Positions 1-10,266 of a DNA stretch of 64,000 bases are shown one piece after another. Positions within the stretch are counted from its first letter, which is position 1; the number at the start of each line of letters is the position of its first letter. A program made the translations under genes and the position numbers. Source of the DNA: Alphaproteobacteria bacterium (GTDB lineage: Bacteria > Pseudomonadota > Alphaproteobacteria > SP197); contig SHVY01000006.1 of NCBI GenBank assembly GCA_009694045.1, positions 1 through 64,000 of the forward strand. Direction: 5' to 3'. Below the pieces are notes generated by a model, which was not told where the DNA came from, searched no databases, and worked only from the letters and a program-made list of their open reading frames with translations.

Positions 1-68
1 TCCGTCAAATCGCTGGGATAACGCAGACCGCGACGATCCGCCACGGCACGATGTTCGGGCGTCCACAT
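1..68 (-). CDS. IS5-family-like transposase, N-terminal fragment cut by window edge
   Basis: The reverse strand from 68 opens with ATG and reads MWTPEHRAVADRRGLRYPSD, which resembles the N-terminus of IS5-family transposases (typically followed by a Leu-Thr-Asp-x-Glu-Trp stretch). A GAGGAGG ribosome-binding site lies about 8 bases upstream of the ATG. Only 22 codons fall inside the window, so intactness cannot be judged. The family call rests on recalled resemblance of a short stretch. Confidence 0.6.
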   Translation of the reverse strand, partial: MWTPEHRAVADRRGLRYPSDLT

Positions 69-192
69 CAAGCAACCTCCTCAACAAGGTTGCCACCCAT
101 AGAGTCACAACCGACTCCCCAGACTCAACATCTTTTCGGAGCGGCTCTATGTAAAAGAGTCCGAATTTCTGATCACCTAGGGCGCCCATCTG
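69..192. other. Leader/end region of the IS-like element
   Basis: Non-coding stretch upstream of the transposase start. It holds a short inverted repeat, GAGTC-acaacc-GACTC at 102-117, and lies between the transposase and a markedly AT-rich patch. The outer terminal repeat of the insertion sequence should lie here, but without the other end of the element it could not be defined. Confidence 0.3.
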
Positions 193-468
193 TTGAAGTG
201 GTTCACGCGTACGGAATCTAGGAGGGATGAATTCAAACGTTTTTTTTGCATAACGCGTGGAAGTAAAGTAAATAATTTCTTAAATCTGAACGAAAACGAC
301 AACAAAATTGAACTAATGGGTACATTTTCCTCATTGTTTGACAATCAAGAAATTTATATCAACAAAATATGGAGTCCAAGAGAGAAGGTCTATTGTGCAG
401 AGAGCATTATGAATGTTTCATTGATTGACGGTGGATTGCCTAGGGGTAGGGGGAACGACGCGGAGTAA
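193..468 (+). CDS. Possible small hypothetical protein in an AT-rich patch
   Basis: A 91-codon open frame beginning with TTG and ending TAA, not recognised. It is rich in Asn, Lys, Ile and Phe, quite unlike its neighbours, because the DNA from about 230 to 450 is strikingly AT-rich for this genome. No convincing ribosome-binding site precedes the TTG. An AGGAGGG followed by ATG at 227 is in another frame and stops after eight codons. It is either a remnant of transferred DNA beside the transposase or a chance frame; coding status is doubtful. Confidence 0.2.
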   Translation: MKWFTRTESRRDEFKRFFCITRGSKVNNFLNLNENDNKIELMGTFSSLFDNQEIYINKIWSPREKVYCAESIMNVSLIDGGLPRGRGNDAE

Positions 469-510
469 TATCGAGGGACATTGATTCCGACCGCACTAAA
501 CGCCCGACTT
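469..510. other. Short intergenic spacer before the palindromic repeat
   Basis: Between the AT-rich frame and the repeat at 511 nothing recognisable is present. The 94 bases from 609 to 702, on the other side of the repeat, likewise show no gene, hairpin or terminator that could be supported. Confidence 0.4.
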
Positions 511-608
511 CGTCATCGCGAGCCGAAGGGAAGCGATCCAGGGGCAACCGCACGAGCCGCTGCAACCCCTGGATGGCCGCGTTGGGCTTCGCCCCACTCG
601 CCAGGACG
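511..608. repeat. Dispersed palindromic element, copy A
   Basis: A compact element with imperfect terminal inverted repeats (TCGTCATCGCGAGC at the left against TCGTCCTGGCGAGT read from the right, 11 of 14 matching) and an inner inverted repeat, ATCCAGGGG / CCCCTGGAT, flanking a core. The core reads CAACCGCACGAGCCGCTGCAA here. A second copy at 42869-42946 has the same outer half but carries the core in the opposite orientation. It looks like a non-autonomous REP/MITE-like intergenic repeat; mobility is inferred, not shown. Confidence 0.7.
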
Positions 609-702
609 ATTCATCCAGGTAGGGGTCTTCTTCGACGCGCGCCGATACGACGGGGGCGCTCCACGTTAGCTCTTGGTTAAACTCGGAAACGCGACCCGGT
701 GC

Positions 703-1635
703 TCAATAGCCCTGCGCCAGGTCGATGACGTTCAGCAGCGGCTGCCCGGCCTGCATGCGCCGGTAGTTGTCGACGATTCCGCCGATCATGGCCGGCAGGG
801 TCAGGGCCGCGATGTGCGGGGTGACGGTCACCTTCGGGTGGGTCCAGAAGGGGTGCCCGGCCGGCAGCGGTTCCGTGTGGAAAACATCCAGGAACGCGCC
901 CGAGAGGTGCCCGGACTCGAGCGCCGCCAGCAGGTCGGCGTCCACCAGGTGCCCGCCGCGGGCGGCGTTCACCAGATAGGCGCCGGGCTTCATGGCCCCG
1001 AACAGGTCGCGGTTCAGGATGCCGGTCGTCTCGGGCGTCAGCGGCAGCAGGCAGACCAGGGCGTCGCATGCGCCGACGAAATCCACCATGCGCTCGCGGC
1101 CGTGGGCGCAGGGGATGCCGCGAATCCTCTTGGGCGACCGGCTCCAGCCCTGCACGCGATAGCCGATGGCCTTGAGCTTGCGCGCGGCGTCCCTGCCGAG
1201 CTCGCCCATGCCGAGGATGCCGACCGTGCGCTGGGACGGCGGATGAACGTCGCGCTCGATCTCGACCCAGGTCCCCTCGCGTTGCAGGTCGAGGTAGTCG
1301 CGCAGTCTGCGCAGGCCGGTCATCACCGCCAGGACCACGTACTCGGTCATCTGCTCGGTCATCAGCGGATCGACTAGGCGCACGATCGGCACGCCGCGGG
1401 GCAGGTCCGGGTCCTGCATCAGGTAGTCGACCCCGGCCCCCAGGTTGGCGATCAGCTTCAGGTTGGGCAATTTGGCCAGGGAACCGAAGGGTGGGCGCCA
1501 CGCCAGGGCGCAATCGATCTCGGTCACGTCGCCCGTGTCGGGCCACACCCGCAGTTCCTCCCCCGGCAGCAAGGGCACCAGCGCCTTGCGCCAGAGGTCG
1601 CCGTCGGACCATGAGCTCACGTAGATCAGGGCCAT
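703..1635 (-). CDS. ghrA: Glyoxylate/hydroxypyruvate reductase A family dehydrogenase
   Basis: 310-residue cytosolic D-2-hydroxyacid dehydrogenase, the length of E. coli GhrA (312). Visible features are the dinucleotide-binding GILGMGELG near residue 138, the substrate-binding Arg in NAARGGHLV, the Glu in FHTEPLP and the catalytic His in TPHIA. The C-terminal AQGY resembles the family ending. It probably reduces glyoxylate or hydroxypyruvate with NADPH. It starts 16 bases after the stop of the yejF-like ATPase gene, so it is probably the last gene of that transcription unit, although no functional link to peptide import is obvious. Confidence 0.85.
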   Translation of the reverse strand: MALIYVSSWSDGDLWRKALVPLLPGEELRVWPDTGDVTEIDCALAWRPPFGSLAKLPNLKLIANLGAGVDYLMQDPDLPRGVPIVRLVDPLMTEQMTEYVVLAVMTGLRRLRDYLDLQREGTWVEIERDVHPPSQRTVGILGMGELGRDAARKLKAIGYRVQGWSRSPKRIRGIPCAHGRERMVDFVGACDALVCLLPLTPETTGILNRDLFGAMKPGAYLVNAARGGHLVDADLLAALESGHLSGAFLDVFHTEPLPAGHPFWTHPKVTVTPHIAALTLPAMIGGIVDNYRRMQAGQPLLNVIDLAQGY

Positions 1636-1651
1636 CGCGCGGGTGTCCTCC

Positions 1652-3274
<1,623 letters not shown>

Positions 3275-3282
3275 GGGCGGTC

Positions 3283-4341
3283 TCAATGGGGCAGCTTGCG
3301 GGGGTCGAAGGCGTCGCGCACGCCTTCGCCGATAAACACCAGGAGGCTCAGCATCAAGGCGATGACGGCGAAACCGGTGAACCCCAGCCACGGGGCCTGC
3401 AGGTTGTTCTTGCCTTGGTTCAACAGCTCGCCCAGCGACGGCGAACCCGGCGGCAGGCCGAAGCCCAGGAAGTCGAGGGAGGTCAGCACGGTCACGGCCC
3501 CCCCCAGGATGAAGGGCAGGAAGGTGAGGGTGGCAACCATGGCGTTGGGCAGCACGTGGCGCACCATCACCGTCAGATCGCCGACGCCCATGGCCCTGGC
3601 CGCCCGCACGTAGTCGAAGTTGCGGGCCCGCAGGAACTCCGCCCGGACGACGCCCTCCAGCGCCGTCCAGCTTACCAGCAGCATGAGGATCAGGAGGGTC
3701 CAGAAGCTCGGAAAGACCACGCTGTTGAGGATGATGAGCAGGTAGAGGAACGGCAATCCCTGCCAGATCTCGATGAACCGCTGGGTCAGAAGGTCCACCA
3801 GACCGCCGAAGTAGCCTTGCGCCGCGCCGACGCCGATGCCGATCGCCGAGGACAGGACGGTCAGCAGCAGCCCGAATACCACCGAGATGCGGAACCCGTA
3901 GATACAGCGGGCCATCACGTCGCGGCCCTGGTCGTCGGTGCCCAGCCAGTTGTCGATCGAGGGTGGCGAAGGCGCCGGCTGCGGCAGGTCGTAGTTGATG
4001 GTGTCGTAGCGGTAGGGCACCAGCGGCCACAGGATCCAGCCGTCGGCCTCGATCAGGTAGGCCACGAACGGGTCGCGGTAATCCGCCGCGGTCTCAAAAT
4101 CGCCGCCGAAGGTGGTTTCGGGGTAGGCGCGGAACACCGGGCTGTAGAGCTCGCCCTTGAACCACACCAGGATCGGCCGGTCGTTGGCGACGATCTCGGC
4201 GGGCAGGCAGAAGCCGAACAGCAGGACGAAGATGACGAACGACCACACCGCCCGCCGGTTGGCCAGGAAATTGTCGGCGCGCCGTCGGGTCAGGGGCGTG
4301 ACGCGCAAGCCCAGCACGCGGTTCTGGACAGGCTCAGGCAT
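3283..4341 (-). CDS. yejE: Peptide ABC transporter permease (YejE type)
   Basis: 352-residue inner-membrane permease of the DppC/OppC class. One membrane segment near residues 30-50 is followed by a long periplasmic loop (to about residue 135) rich in Tyr and Trp, typical of YejE, then a five-helix permease core. The ATPase-coupling EAA loop reads YVRAARAMGVGDLTVMVRHV. The start overlaps the end of yejB by 8 bases, implying translational coupling. It forms the channel with YejB. Confidence 0.88.
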   Translation of the reverse strand: MPEPVQNRVLGLRVTPLTRRRADNFLANRRAVWSFVIFVLLFGFCLPAEIVANDRPILVWFKGELYSPVFRAYPETTFGGDFETAADYRDPFVAYLIEADGWILWPLVPYRYDTINYDLPQPAPSPPSIDNWLGTDDQGRDVMARCIYGFRISVVFGLLLTVLSSAIGIGVGAAQGYFGGLVDLLTQRFIEIWQGLPFLYLLIILNSVVFPSFWTLLILMLLVSWTALEGVVRAEFLRARNFDYVRAARAMGVGDLTVMVRHVLPNAMVATLTFLPFILGGAVTVLTSLDFLGFGLPPGSPSLGELLNQGKNNLQAPWLGFTGFAVIALMLSLLVFIGEGVRDAFDPRKLPH

Positions 4342-5422
4342 CGCGGCGCCCGAAGTCGATGCGCGGGTCCACCAGGACGTAGGTTAGATCGCCGACCAAC
4401 CGGGTCAAGAGCCCCAGCAGGGTGAAGAAGTACAACGTCCCGAACATCACCGGATAGTCGCGCTTGATCGCCGCCTCGAACCCCAGAAGTCCCAGGCCGT
4501 CGAGGGAGAAGATGATTTCGATCAACATCGCACCGGTGAACAGGATGCCGATGATCGTGCCGGGGAAGCCGGCGATGACGATCAGCATGGCGTTGCGGAA
4601 GACGTGGCCGTACAGCACGCGGCGCTCGGTGAGCCCCTTCGCCCGCGCCGTCGCCACATAGTGCTTGTTGATCTCCTCGAGGAACGAATTCTTGGTGAGC
4701 ATGGTCAGGGTGGCGAACCCGCCGACCAGCAGGGCCGTGGACGGCAGCACCATGTGCCAGGCGTAGTCGAGCGCCTGGTCCCACCAGGTCATCGCGTCGA
4801 ACCCGGGGGACGTGAGGCCGCGCAGGGGAAACCATTGGAGGTAGCTCCCGCCCGCGAACAGCACGATCAGGAGAACGGCGAACAGGAAACCGGGGACGGC
4901 CTGGCCGACGATGATCACGGCGCTGGTCCACACGTCGAACCGGGTCCCGTCGCGCACCGCCTTGGCGATCCCCAGCGGGATCGACACGAGATAGATCAGG
5001 AGCGTGGTCCACAGGCCGAGGGAGGCCGACACGGGCATCTTGTCCAGCACCAGCCCCATCACCGAGCGACTCTGGAAGTAGCTTTCGCCGAAATCGAAGG
5101 TCAGGTAGCGGCCCATCATCAACAGGAACCGTTCGTGGGCGGGCCGGTCCAGCCCAAACGTCTTCTCGATCTGGGCGATGAACGCCGGGTCCAGTCCCTG
5201 GGCGCCGCGGTACTTGCCGCCGTCCGCCTGCCCCGTGGTCTTGATCTCGCTGCCGCCCCCGGTGACCCGCTCGGTGGCGCTGACGGCTCCCTTCGTCAGC
5301 TCGGCGATGATCTGCTCGACCGGCCCGCCCGGCACCACCTGCACGATGGCGAAGTTCAGCAGCATGATCCCGAACACGGTCGGCACGATCAGCAGCACGC
5401 GGCGGACGATATAGGCGAGCAT
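4334..5422 (-). CDS. yejB: Peptide ABC transporter permease (YejB type)
   Basis: 362-residue DppB/OppB-class permease starting MLAYIVRRVLLIVPTVFGIM, the usual N-terminal membrane segment. A periplasmic region with a Gly/Thr/Lys-rich insert (about residues 40-85) precedes five more predicted helices. The EAA loop HYVATARAKGLTERRVLYGH is intact. It sits 68 bases downstream of the binding-protein gene and overlaps yejE. The set A-B-E-F on one strand matches the Yej importer (microcin C/oligopeptide uptake in enterobacteria); the natural substrate here is not evident. Confidence 0.88.
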   Translation of the reverse strand: MLAYIVRRVLLIVPTVFGIMLLNFAIVQVVPGGPVEQIIAELTKGAVSATERVTGGGSEIKTTGQADGGKYRGAQGLDPAFIAQIEKTFGLDRPAHERFLLMMGRYLTFDFGESYFQSRSVMGLVLDKMPVSASLGLWTTLLIYLVSIPLGIAKAVRDGTRFDVWTSAVIIVGQAVPGFLFAVLLIVLFAGGSYLQWFPLRGLTSPGFDAMTWWDQALDYAWHMVLPSTALLVGGFATLTMLTKNSFLEEINKHYVATARAKGLTERRVLYGHVFRNAMLIVIAGFPGTIIGILFTGAMLIEIIFSLDGLGLLGFEAAIKRDYPVMFGTLYFFTLLGLLTRLVGDLTYVLVDPRIDFGRRDA

Positions 5423-5490
5423 CAGCCGATACTGTCAAATCGCACGGCCCGGGAGAAGGAAAAGGACGGAGCTTCCGCCGCGCCTTGCCG

Positions 5491-7311
5491 CTAGCGCAGC
5501 GCCTGCTCGCCCGCTTCGAGGGTGGCCTCCTTGGCCGGCTCGACCCACCAGGTGTCCAGGTCGACGCCGTATTTCGGGTCGATCGGGGGGCGGCTGAACT
5601 TGTTCCAGTAGGCGATCCGGCTGGTCCGGTTGTGCCAGTGCGGCACGACGTAGTGGCTCCAGGTCAGCACCCGGTCCAGGGCCCGGCAGGCCGTGACCAG
5701 CGCCGCCCGATCCTCGGCCGCGACGATCGCCTCGACCAGGGCGTCCACCGCCGGGTCCTTGATGCCGATGATGTTGCTGCTGCCCGGCTGACCCGCGGCC
5801 GTACTCGTCCAGAAGTTCCGTTGCTCGTTGCCCGGCGACAGGGATTGCCCAAACACCACCACGTCCACGTCGAAGTCGAACTGCTCCAGCCGCTGCTCGT
5901 ATTGCGATGAATCGACCTGGCGGATGGTCGCCTTCACCCCCAGCCGTTCCAGGTTCTGAATGTACGCCGCGGTGACGCGTTCGAACGCCGGCTGGTTGAT
6001 CAGGAATTCCATGGTCATGGCCGTGCCGTCGGGGCCGGTCAGCACCCCGCCCTTCACCACCCAGCCGGCCGCCGCCAGCAACTCCTTGGCCGCCCGCAGA
6101 TTGCGGCGATCGCTGCCCGATCCGTCACTCACGGGCGCCAGGTACGCCGGCCCGAACACCTCCGGCGGCACTTGGTCGCGGAAGGGTTCGAGAAGCGCGA
6201 GCTCGGCGGGGCCGGGCACACCCGTCGCCGCCAGTTCGGAATTGGCGAAATAGCTGCTGGTCCGCGTGTAGGCGGAGAAAAACAGGTTCTTGTTGATCCA
6301 CTCGAAATCGAACGCGAGCGCCAGCGCCGCACGCACCCGCCGATCCTGGAACATCGCCAGCCGGGTGTTGAACGCGTACCCCTGCATGCCGTTCGGCAGC
6401 TCGTTCGGGATTTCTTCCCTGACGATCAGGCCGGTTGCCAGCGCCGGGCTGTCGTAGCCCGTGGCCCACTGCTTGGCCACGTTCTCCTGGTGAATGTCGA
6501 ACTCGTGCGCCTTGAACGCTTCGAGCGCGATGGTGGGATCGCGGTAGTAGTCGTAGACCAGCCGGTCGACGTTGTAGCGCCCTCGGTTCACCGGCAGAGC
6601 GGCCCCCCAGTAGTCGGCCACCCGCTCGTAGGTGATTGACCGGCCTGGGTCCACGGTGGCGATGCGGTAGGGTCCGCTCCCGATCGGAGGGTCCAGCGAG
6701 GTTTCGCCGAACGGGTGGGCGTCGAAGTAGTGCTTCGGCAGCACGGGCATCTGGCCGACGATCAGGGGCAGCTCGCGGTTGCCCTCGCCGGCGAAGACGA
6801 ACTTCACCCGCCGCTCGCCGATCGCCTCCACGCTCGCCACGTCGCGGTAGTAGTAGCGGTAGAACGGCGTGCCTTCGTCGCGGAGCGCCGTGAACGAGAA
6901 GATCACGTCCGCCACGGTGATGGGTTCGCCGTCGTGCCAGCGCGCCTCGGGCCGGATGGTGAAGATCGCCCAGGACCGGTCCGGCGGGGTCTCGATGCTT
7001 TCCGCGATCAGCCCGTATTCCGAGAACGCCTCGTCGGCGGGCGAGGTCATCAGCGTCTCGAACAGGTTGGCGAGGCCGGCGGCGGCTTCGCCCTTGAGGA
7101 TGTAGGGATTGAGGCTGTCGAACCCGCCGATCGCCGCGAAGCGCATCTCGCCGCCCTTCGGCGCGTTCGGATCGGCGTACTCGAAGTGCTGGAAGTCCGG
7201 CCCGTACTTCAGGTCCCCGTGCATCGCGATGCCATGCATCGGCACGCCGTCCTGCGCCATGGCGGGAAGGGCCAGGAACAGCAGGGTGAGCACGAGAACC
7301 AGGCGCGACAT
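5491..7311 (-). CDS. yejA: Periplasmic peptide-binding protein (family 5, YejA type)
   Basis: 606 residues with a clear signal peptide (MSRLVLVLTLLFLALPAMAQ) and the family-5 extracellular solute-binding fold. The early stretch HGDLKYGPDFQHFEYADPNA followed by a PKGG motif is characteristic of the YejA subgroup. It captures peptides in the periplasm for YejBEF. The absence of a lipobox Cys suggests a soluble protein, as expected in a Gram-negative bacterium. The upstream gene on the same strand ends 72 bases before the start, so a separate promoter is possible. Confidence 0.88.
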   Translation of the reverse strand: MSRLVLVLTLLFLALPAMAQDGVPMHGIAMHGDLKYGPDFQHFEYADPNAPKGGEMRFAAIGGFDSLNPYILKGEAAAGLANLFETLMTSPADEAFSEYGLIAESIETPPDRSWAIFTIRPEARWHDGEPITVADVIFSFTALRDEGTPFYRYYYRDVASVEAIGERRVKFVFAGEGNRELPLIVGQMPVLPKHYFDAHPFGETSLDPPIGSGPYRIATVDPGRSITYERVADYWGAALPVNRGRYNVDRLVYDYYRDPTIALEAFKAHEFDIHQENVAKQWATGYDSPALATGLIVREEIPNELPNGMQGYAFNTRLAMFQDRRVRAALALAFDFEWINKNLFFSAYTRTSSYFANSELAATGVPGPAELALLEPFRDQVPPEVFGPAYLAPVSDGSGSDRRNLRAAKELLAAAGWVVKGGVLTGPDGTAMTMEFLINQPAFERVTAAYIQNLERLGVKATIRQVDSSQYEQRLEQFDFDVDVVVFGQSLSPGNEQRNFWTSTAAGQPGSSNIIGIKDPAVDALVEAIVAAEDRAALVTACRALDRVLTWSHYVVPHWHNRTSRIAYWNKFSRPPIDPKYGVDLDTWWVEPAKEATLEAGEQALR

Positions 7312-7383
7312 CGAGGGGGACTCCCTAGGGGGACACCCCCAGTATCTGAAATCGCCCCCGGACTGTACAACCGGAACCGCGCT

Positions 7384-8160
7384 TCAATCTTGCAGGCGCG
7401 CGAGAGCCTCCGCGTGAACCGCGCGATCGCCGGCCGCCAGGACCCGGCCGTCTGAGGCCATGGTCATCGCCTGGCCCTGCCAGTCGGTGAAGGTGCCCCC
7501 GGCGTTGCGCACCACGACCTCCAGCGCCGCGAAGTCGTGGGGCGAAAGCTGGGCGTCGCACACCACGTCCATGAACCCGGCCGCCACCAGTCCGTAGTTG
7601 CCGCAATCGGCGCCGAAGCGGAGCTTGCCGGCGCCTTGGCGGACCCGCGCGATGTGGTCGTCGTAGGGCATGGCGTAATCCCCGGGGCCACTGGTGCTGA
7701 CCAGGGCCGCGGCGATCGACGGGCAGGGGCGAGTCCGCACGGCCGCGCCGTTCAGCCGGGTGCCGTGGCCGTCGGCCCCGACCCAACGGTCGCCGACGAT
7801 CGCCTGCTCGATCACCCCCAGCACCGGTCGGCCGCCGCGCACCAGGGCGATCAGCGCCCCGAACACGGGCTTGCCGGCGACGTAGTCCTGGGTCCCGTCG
7901 ATCGGGTCCAGGGCCCATAGAAATTCTGCGTCGGTGCGGGTGTGCGGGAATTCCTCGCCGCCGATCCCGTGATCGGGATAGGCCTGCTCGATGAGATCGC
8001 GCAGGATGATCTCGGTCTCCTTGTCGGCGGCGGTCACCAGGCTGCCGTCCGGCTTGATCTCGATCGCGATCTTCGTGCGGAAGGTGCGGCGGTGCACCTC
8101 GCCGGCCGCGTCGGCCAGCCGGTGGGCGAAGGCGATGAATTCGTCGGGGCAGGTCCACAT
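7384..8160 (-). CDS. Inositol monophosphatase family protein, histidinol-phosphatase-like
   Basis: 258 residues with the Mg-dependent IMPase core: GIGGEE (Glu69/70), LDPIDGT (Asp85, Asp88) and the C-terminal metal Asp in LSPHDFAALEVVV. Members of this subgroup include HisN histidinol-phosphate phosphatases as well as inositol phosphatases, and sequence alone does not settle which. The ATG at 8160 (MWTCPDEF) is chosen because the fold begins there; the frame stays open upstream but reads into sequence antisense to the HAD gene. It is divergent from the HAD gene at 8273, with about 110 bases between them for both promoters. Confidence 0.8.
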   Translation of the reverse strand: MWTCPDEFIAFAHRLADAAGEVHRRTFRTKIAIEIKPDGSLVTAADKETEIILRDLIEQAYPDHGIGGEEFPHTRTDAEFLWALDPIDGTQDYVAGKPVFGALIALVRGGRPVLGVIEQAIVGDRWVGADGHGTRLNGAAVRTRPCPSIAAALVSTSGPGDYAMPYDDHIARVRQGAGKLRFGADCGNYGLVAAGFMDVVCDAQLSPHDFAALEVVVRNAGGTFTDWQGQAMTMASDGRVLAAGDRAVHAEALARLQD

Positions 8161-8272
8161 GGCGCGGGACTGTGCGCCCTCGGACCGCGAAAATTCAAGC
8201 GTGTCGCGGCGCTTTTTTCCCGATCCGCCGCGTGCGAAAGTCACCCTCCATCGAGGCGGAAGGGTGGGCGCG

Positions 8273-9037
8273 GTGCCGGGTACCATCAGGGCGGTGAGTT
8301 TCGATCTTTGGGATACCATCATCCACGACGATTCCGACGAGCCCAAACGCCGCGCCCAGGGGCTTCCCAGCAAGCGCGAGGCGCGCCGCCGCCTGGTGCA
8401 CGAGGCGCTCGTCAAGCAATCACCGATCGACGCCGCGACCGTCGCGCTGGCGTACGACGTGGCCGACGCGGCGTTCAACAAGGTCTGGCGCGAGCATCAC
8501 ATCACCTGGACCATCGGCGAGCGAATCGCGGTGCTGCTCAAGGGATTGGGACGGGCGCTGCCGGACGCCGCCCTGGCGGACGTCATCACGGCCCATGAGC
8601 GGATGGAGATCACGGTCCGGCCCGACTGCGTCGAGGGTATCGGCGCGGCTCTGGCCGATCTCTCGGGGCGGTACAAGCTCTGCATCGCCTCCGACGCGAT
8701 CGTCTCGCCGGCCTGGGCGCTGCGCGAGCTGCTGCGAAGCTACGATCTGGAACGCCATTTCACCGCGTTCGTGTTTTCCGACCAGGTGGGTAATTCCAAG
8801 CCGCATCCGGCGATGTTCCGCCACGCGGCGCTCGAACTCGGGGTCGATTTCGAGGAGATGGTCCACGTCGGCGACCGCGAACACAACGACGTGCGGGGAC
8901 CGCACGCGCTGGGGATGCGGGCGGTCCTCTTCACCGGCACCCGCGACGCCGACCGGGCCGGCACGACCGCCGACGCGGTGTGCGAACGCCTGGCCGACCT
9001 TCCCGCGATCATCGACCGTCTCGACGGAGGAGCATGA
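8273..9037 (+). CDS. HAD-superfamily hydrolase
   Basis: 254 residues with all four haloacid dehalogenase motifs: SFDLWDT (nucleophile Asp), IASD (motif II), GNSKPHPAMF (motif III Lys) and HVGDREHNDVRG (motif IV acidic pair). A helical cap lies between motifs I and II. It is probably a small-molecule phosphatase; substrate unknown. The GTG start at 8273 follows a GGAAGG; a second GTG at 8294 is possible. The stop overlaps the first candidate start of the next gene, so the two are likely co-transcribed. Confidence 0.8.
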   Translation: MPGTIRAVSFDLWDTIIHDDSDEPKRRAQGLPSKREARRRLVHEALVKQSPIDAATVALAYDVADAAFNKVWREHHITWTIGERIAVLLKGLGRALPDAALADVITAHERMEITVRPDCVEGIGAALADLSGRYKLCIASDAIVSPAWALRELLRSYDLERHFTAFVFSDQVGNSKPHPAMFRHAALELGVDFEEMVHVGDREHNDVRGPHALGMRAVLFTGTRDADRAGTTADAVCERLADLPAIIDRLDGGA

Positions 9038-9039
9038 GC

Positions 9040-9900
9040 ATGCCCACGACGCCGCGTTTCCTGGTCATCGACGGCTATGCGCGGGACAGCCGCGAGGAAT
9101 TGGCCAAGGGCGGCTGCACCGTCGCCGGCGAACTCTACGCCCGCATGCTGCGCGCCCACGCGCCCAATGCCCGGACCGACATTCTCTACCCGTCCGATCC
9201 CGACTCGGCCCTGCCGCAGGGGGTTGGGCTCGACCAGTACGACGGGGTCGCCTGGACCGGCTGCAATCTGACCGTGTACGACGACAAGGACGACCGGGTC
9301 CGCCGCCAGATCGATCTTGCCCGCGAGATATTCGAGGTGGGAACGCCGAGTTTCGGCTCCTGCTGGGCGGCCCAGATCGCGGTGGTCGCCGCCGGAGGAG
9401 TCGTGCGCGCGAGCCCCAAGGGGCGGGAAATGGGCTTCGCGCGCAAGGTCCGGCTGACCGCCGAGGGCCGCGCCCATCCGATGTACGTCGGCAAGCCTTC
9501 GGTGTTCGACGCCTTCATCAGCCACGTGGACGAAGTCACCCACCTGCCGCGCGGCGCCCTGGTGCTCGCCTCGAACGACTTCTCCTATGTCCAGGCGGTG
9601 TGCGTGAACCACCGCAACGGCACGTTCTGGGCGCCGCAGTACCACCCCGAGTACGACCTGCACGAGATGGCGCGGCTCACCTACTGTCGCATCGCCAAGT
9701 TGATACAGCTCGGCTTCTTCCGCACCGAGGCCCAGGCGCTGGAGCACGTCGAGAAGCTCGAGACCCTGCACCGCGATCCGTCGCGCTTCGACATCGCCTG
9801 GTCGCTGGGGATCGACGACGACGTGATGCAGGCCCCGCTCCGCCAAGTCGAGGTCGCGAACTGGATCAGCCACCAGATCCTGCCGCGGGTTTCGGCCTAG
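9040..9900 (+). CDS. Class I glutamine amidotransferase-like protein
   Basis: 286 residues resembling the glutaminase domain of GMP synthase and related stand-alone amidotransferases. The nucleophile elbow is FGSCWAAQ (Cys about 108) and the catalytic His sits in YHPEYD. The C-terminal 60 residues are an extension beyond the domain. ATG at 9040 is preferred over the ATG at 9034 because GGAGG at 9026-9030 is then 9 bases away instead of 3. The acceptor substrate is unknown; coupling to the HAD gene suggests a shared small-molecule pathway. Confidence 0.75.
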   Translation: MPTTPRFLVIDGYARDSREELAKGGCTVAGELYARMLRAHAPNARTDILYPSDPDSALPQGVGLDQYDGVAWTGCNLTVYDDKDDRVRRQIDLAREIFEVGTPSFGSCWAAQIAVVAAGGVVRASPKGREMGFARKVRLTAEGRAHPMYVGKPSVFDAFISHVDEVTHLPRGALVLASNDFSYVQAVCVNHRNGTFWAPQYHPEYDLHEMARLTYCRIAKLIQLGFFRTEAQALEHVEKLETLHRDPSRFDIAWSLGIDDDVMQAPLRQVEVANWISHQILPRVSA

Positions 9901-9906
9901 GCGGCC

Positions 9907-10137
9907 ATGGACATGGATACGCGCGTGATTGCCTTCGCGGTCGTCGCGCTGCTGGCCGCGCCGGCGCTCTCCGTCGGGACCGACCAGGAGGTGGGGCAGG
10001 AGTTTCTTCTCCGACCCGAGGATCTGCCGGCGCCCTACGCCTCCGAAAGCGCCGGCAACAGCGCCGAAGGGGGTCGCGATCCGATTCACCCTCCGGGTTC
10101 CGCATCCAAGCTGCCCTTCAACACCCTAAGCCTATGA
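9907..10137 (+). pseudogene. Truncated secreted protein, possibly a sugar dehydrogenase remnant
   Basis: 76 codons beginning with a convincing signal peptide (MDMDTRVIAFAVVALLAAPA). The part after it, FLLRPEDLPAPYASESAGNS, recalls the N-terminus of secreted sorbosone/PQQ-type sugar dehydrogenases, which continue for another 350 or more residues. Here homology-like sequence stops near 10080, where the adjacent frame seems to continue it briefly, and the frame ends at 10137. It is best read as the 5' stub of a deleted gene. The family resemblance is from memory and weak; a genuine short exported protein is the alternative. Confidence 0.35.
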
Positions 10138-10266
10138 TCTTTATACCATAAATTGGTCGTTCAGGCATCAGATGTAGCGATCACTTGGGAACGCGGGCTG
10201 AAGGCTGTTTTCCGGCGCGCGAACCGCTAGTCTGGCGGCTGACACGAAGATCCCTTGGGGAGTTCC
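10138..10266. other. Intergenic region before the MFS gene
   Basis: Somewhat AT-richer than the surroundings at 10130-10190, consistent with sequence left after loss of the preceding gene. No hairpin or convincing promoter was found. GGGGAG at 10257-10262 is the ribosome-binding site of the next gene. Confidence 0.4.

Noticed and set aside
481-669. 62-codon open frame over the left palindromic repeat
   Set aside because: It lies across the repeat element, has no ribosome-binding site and low-complexity composition.
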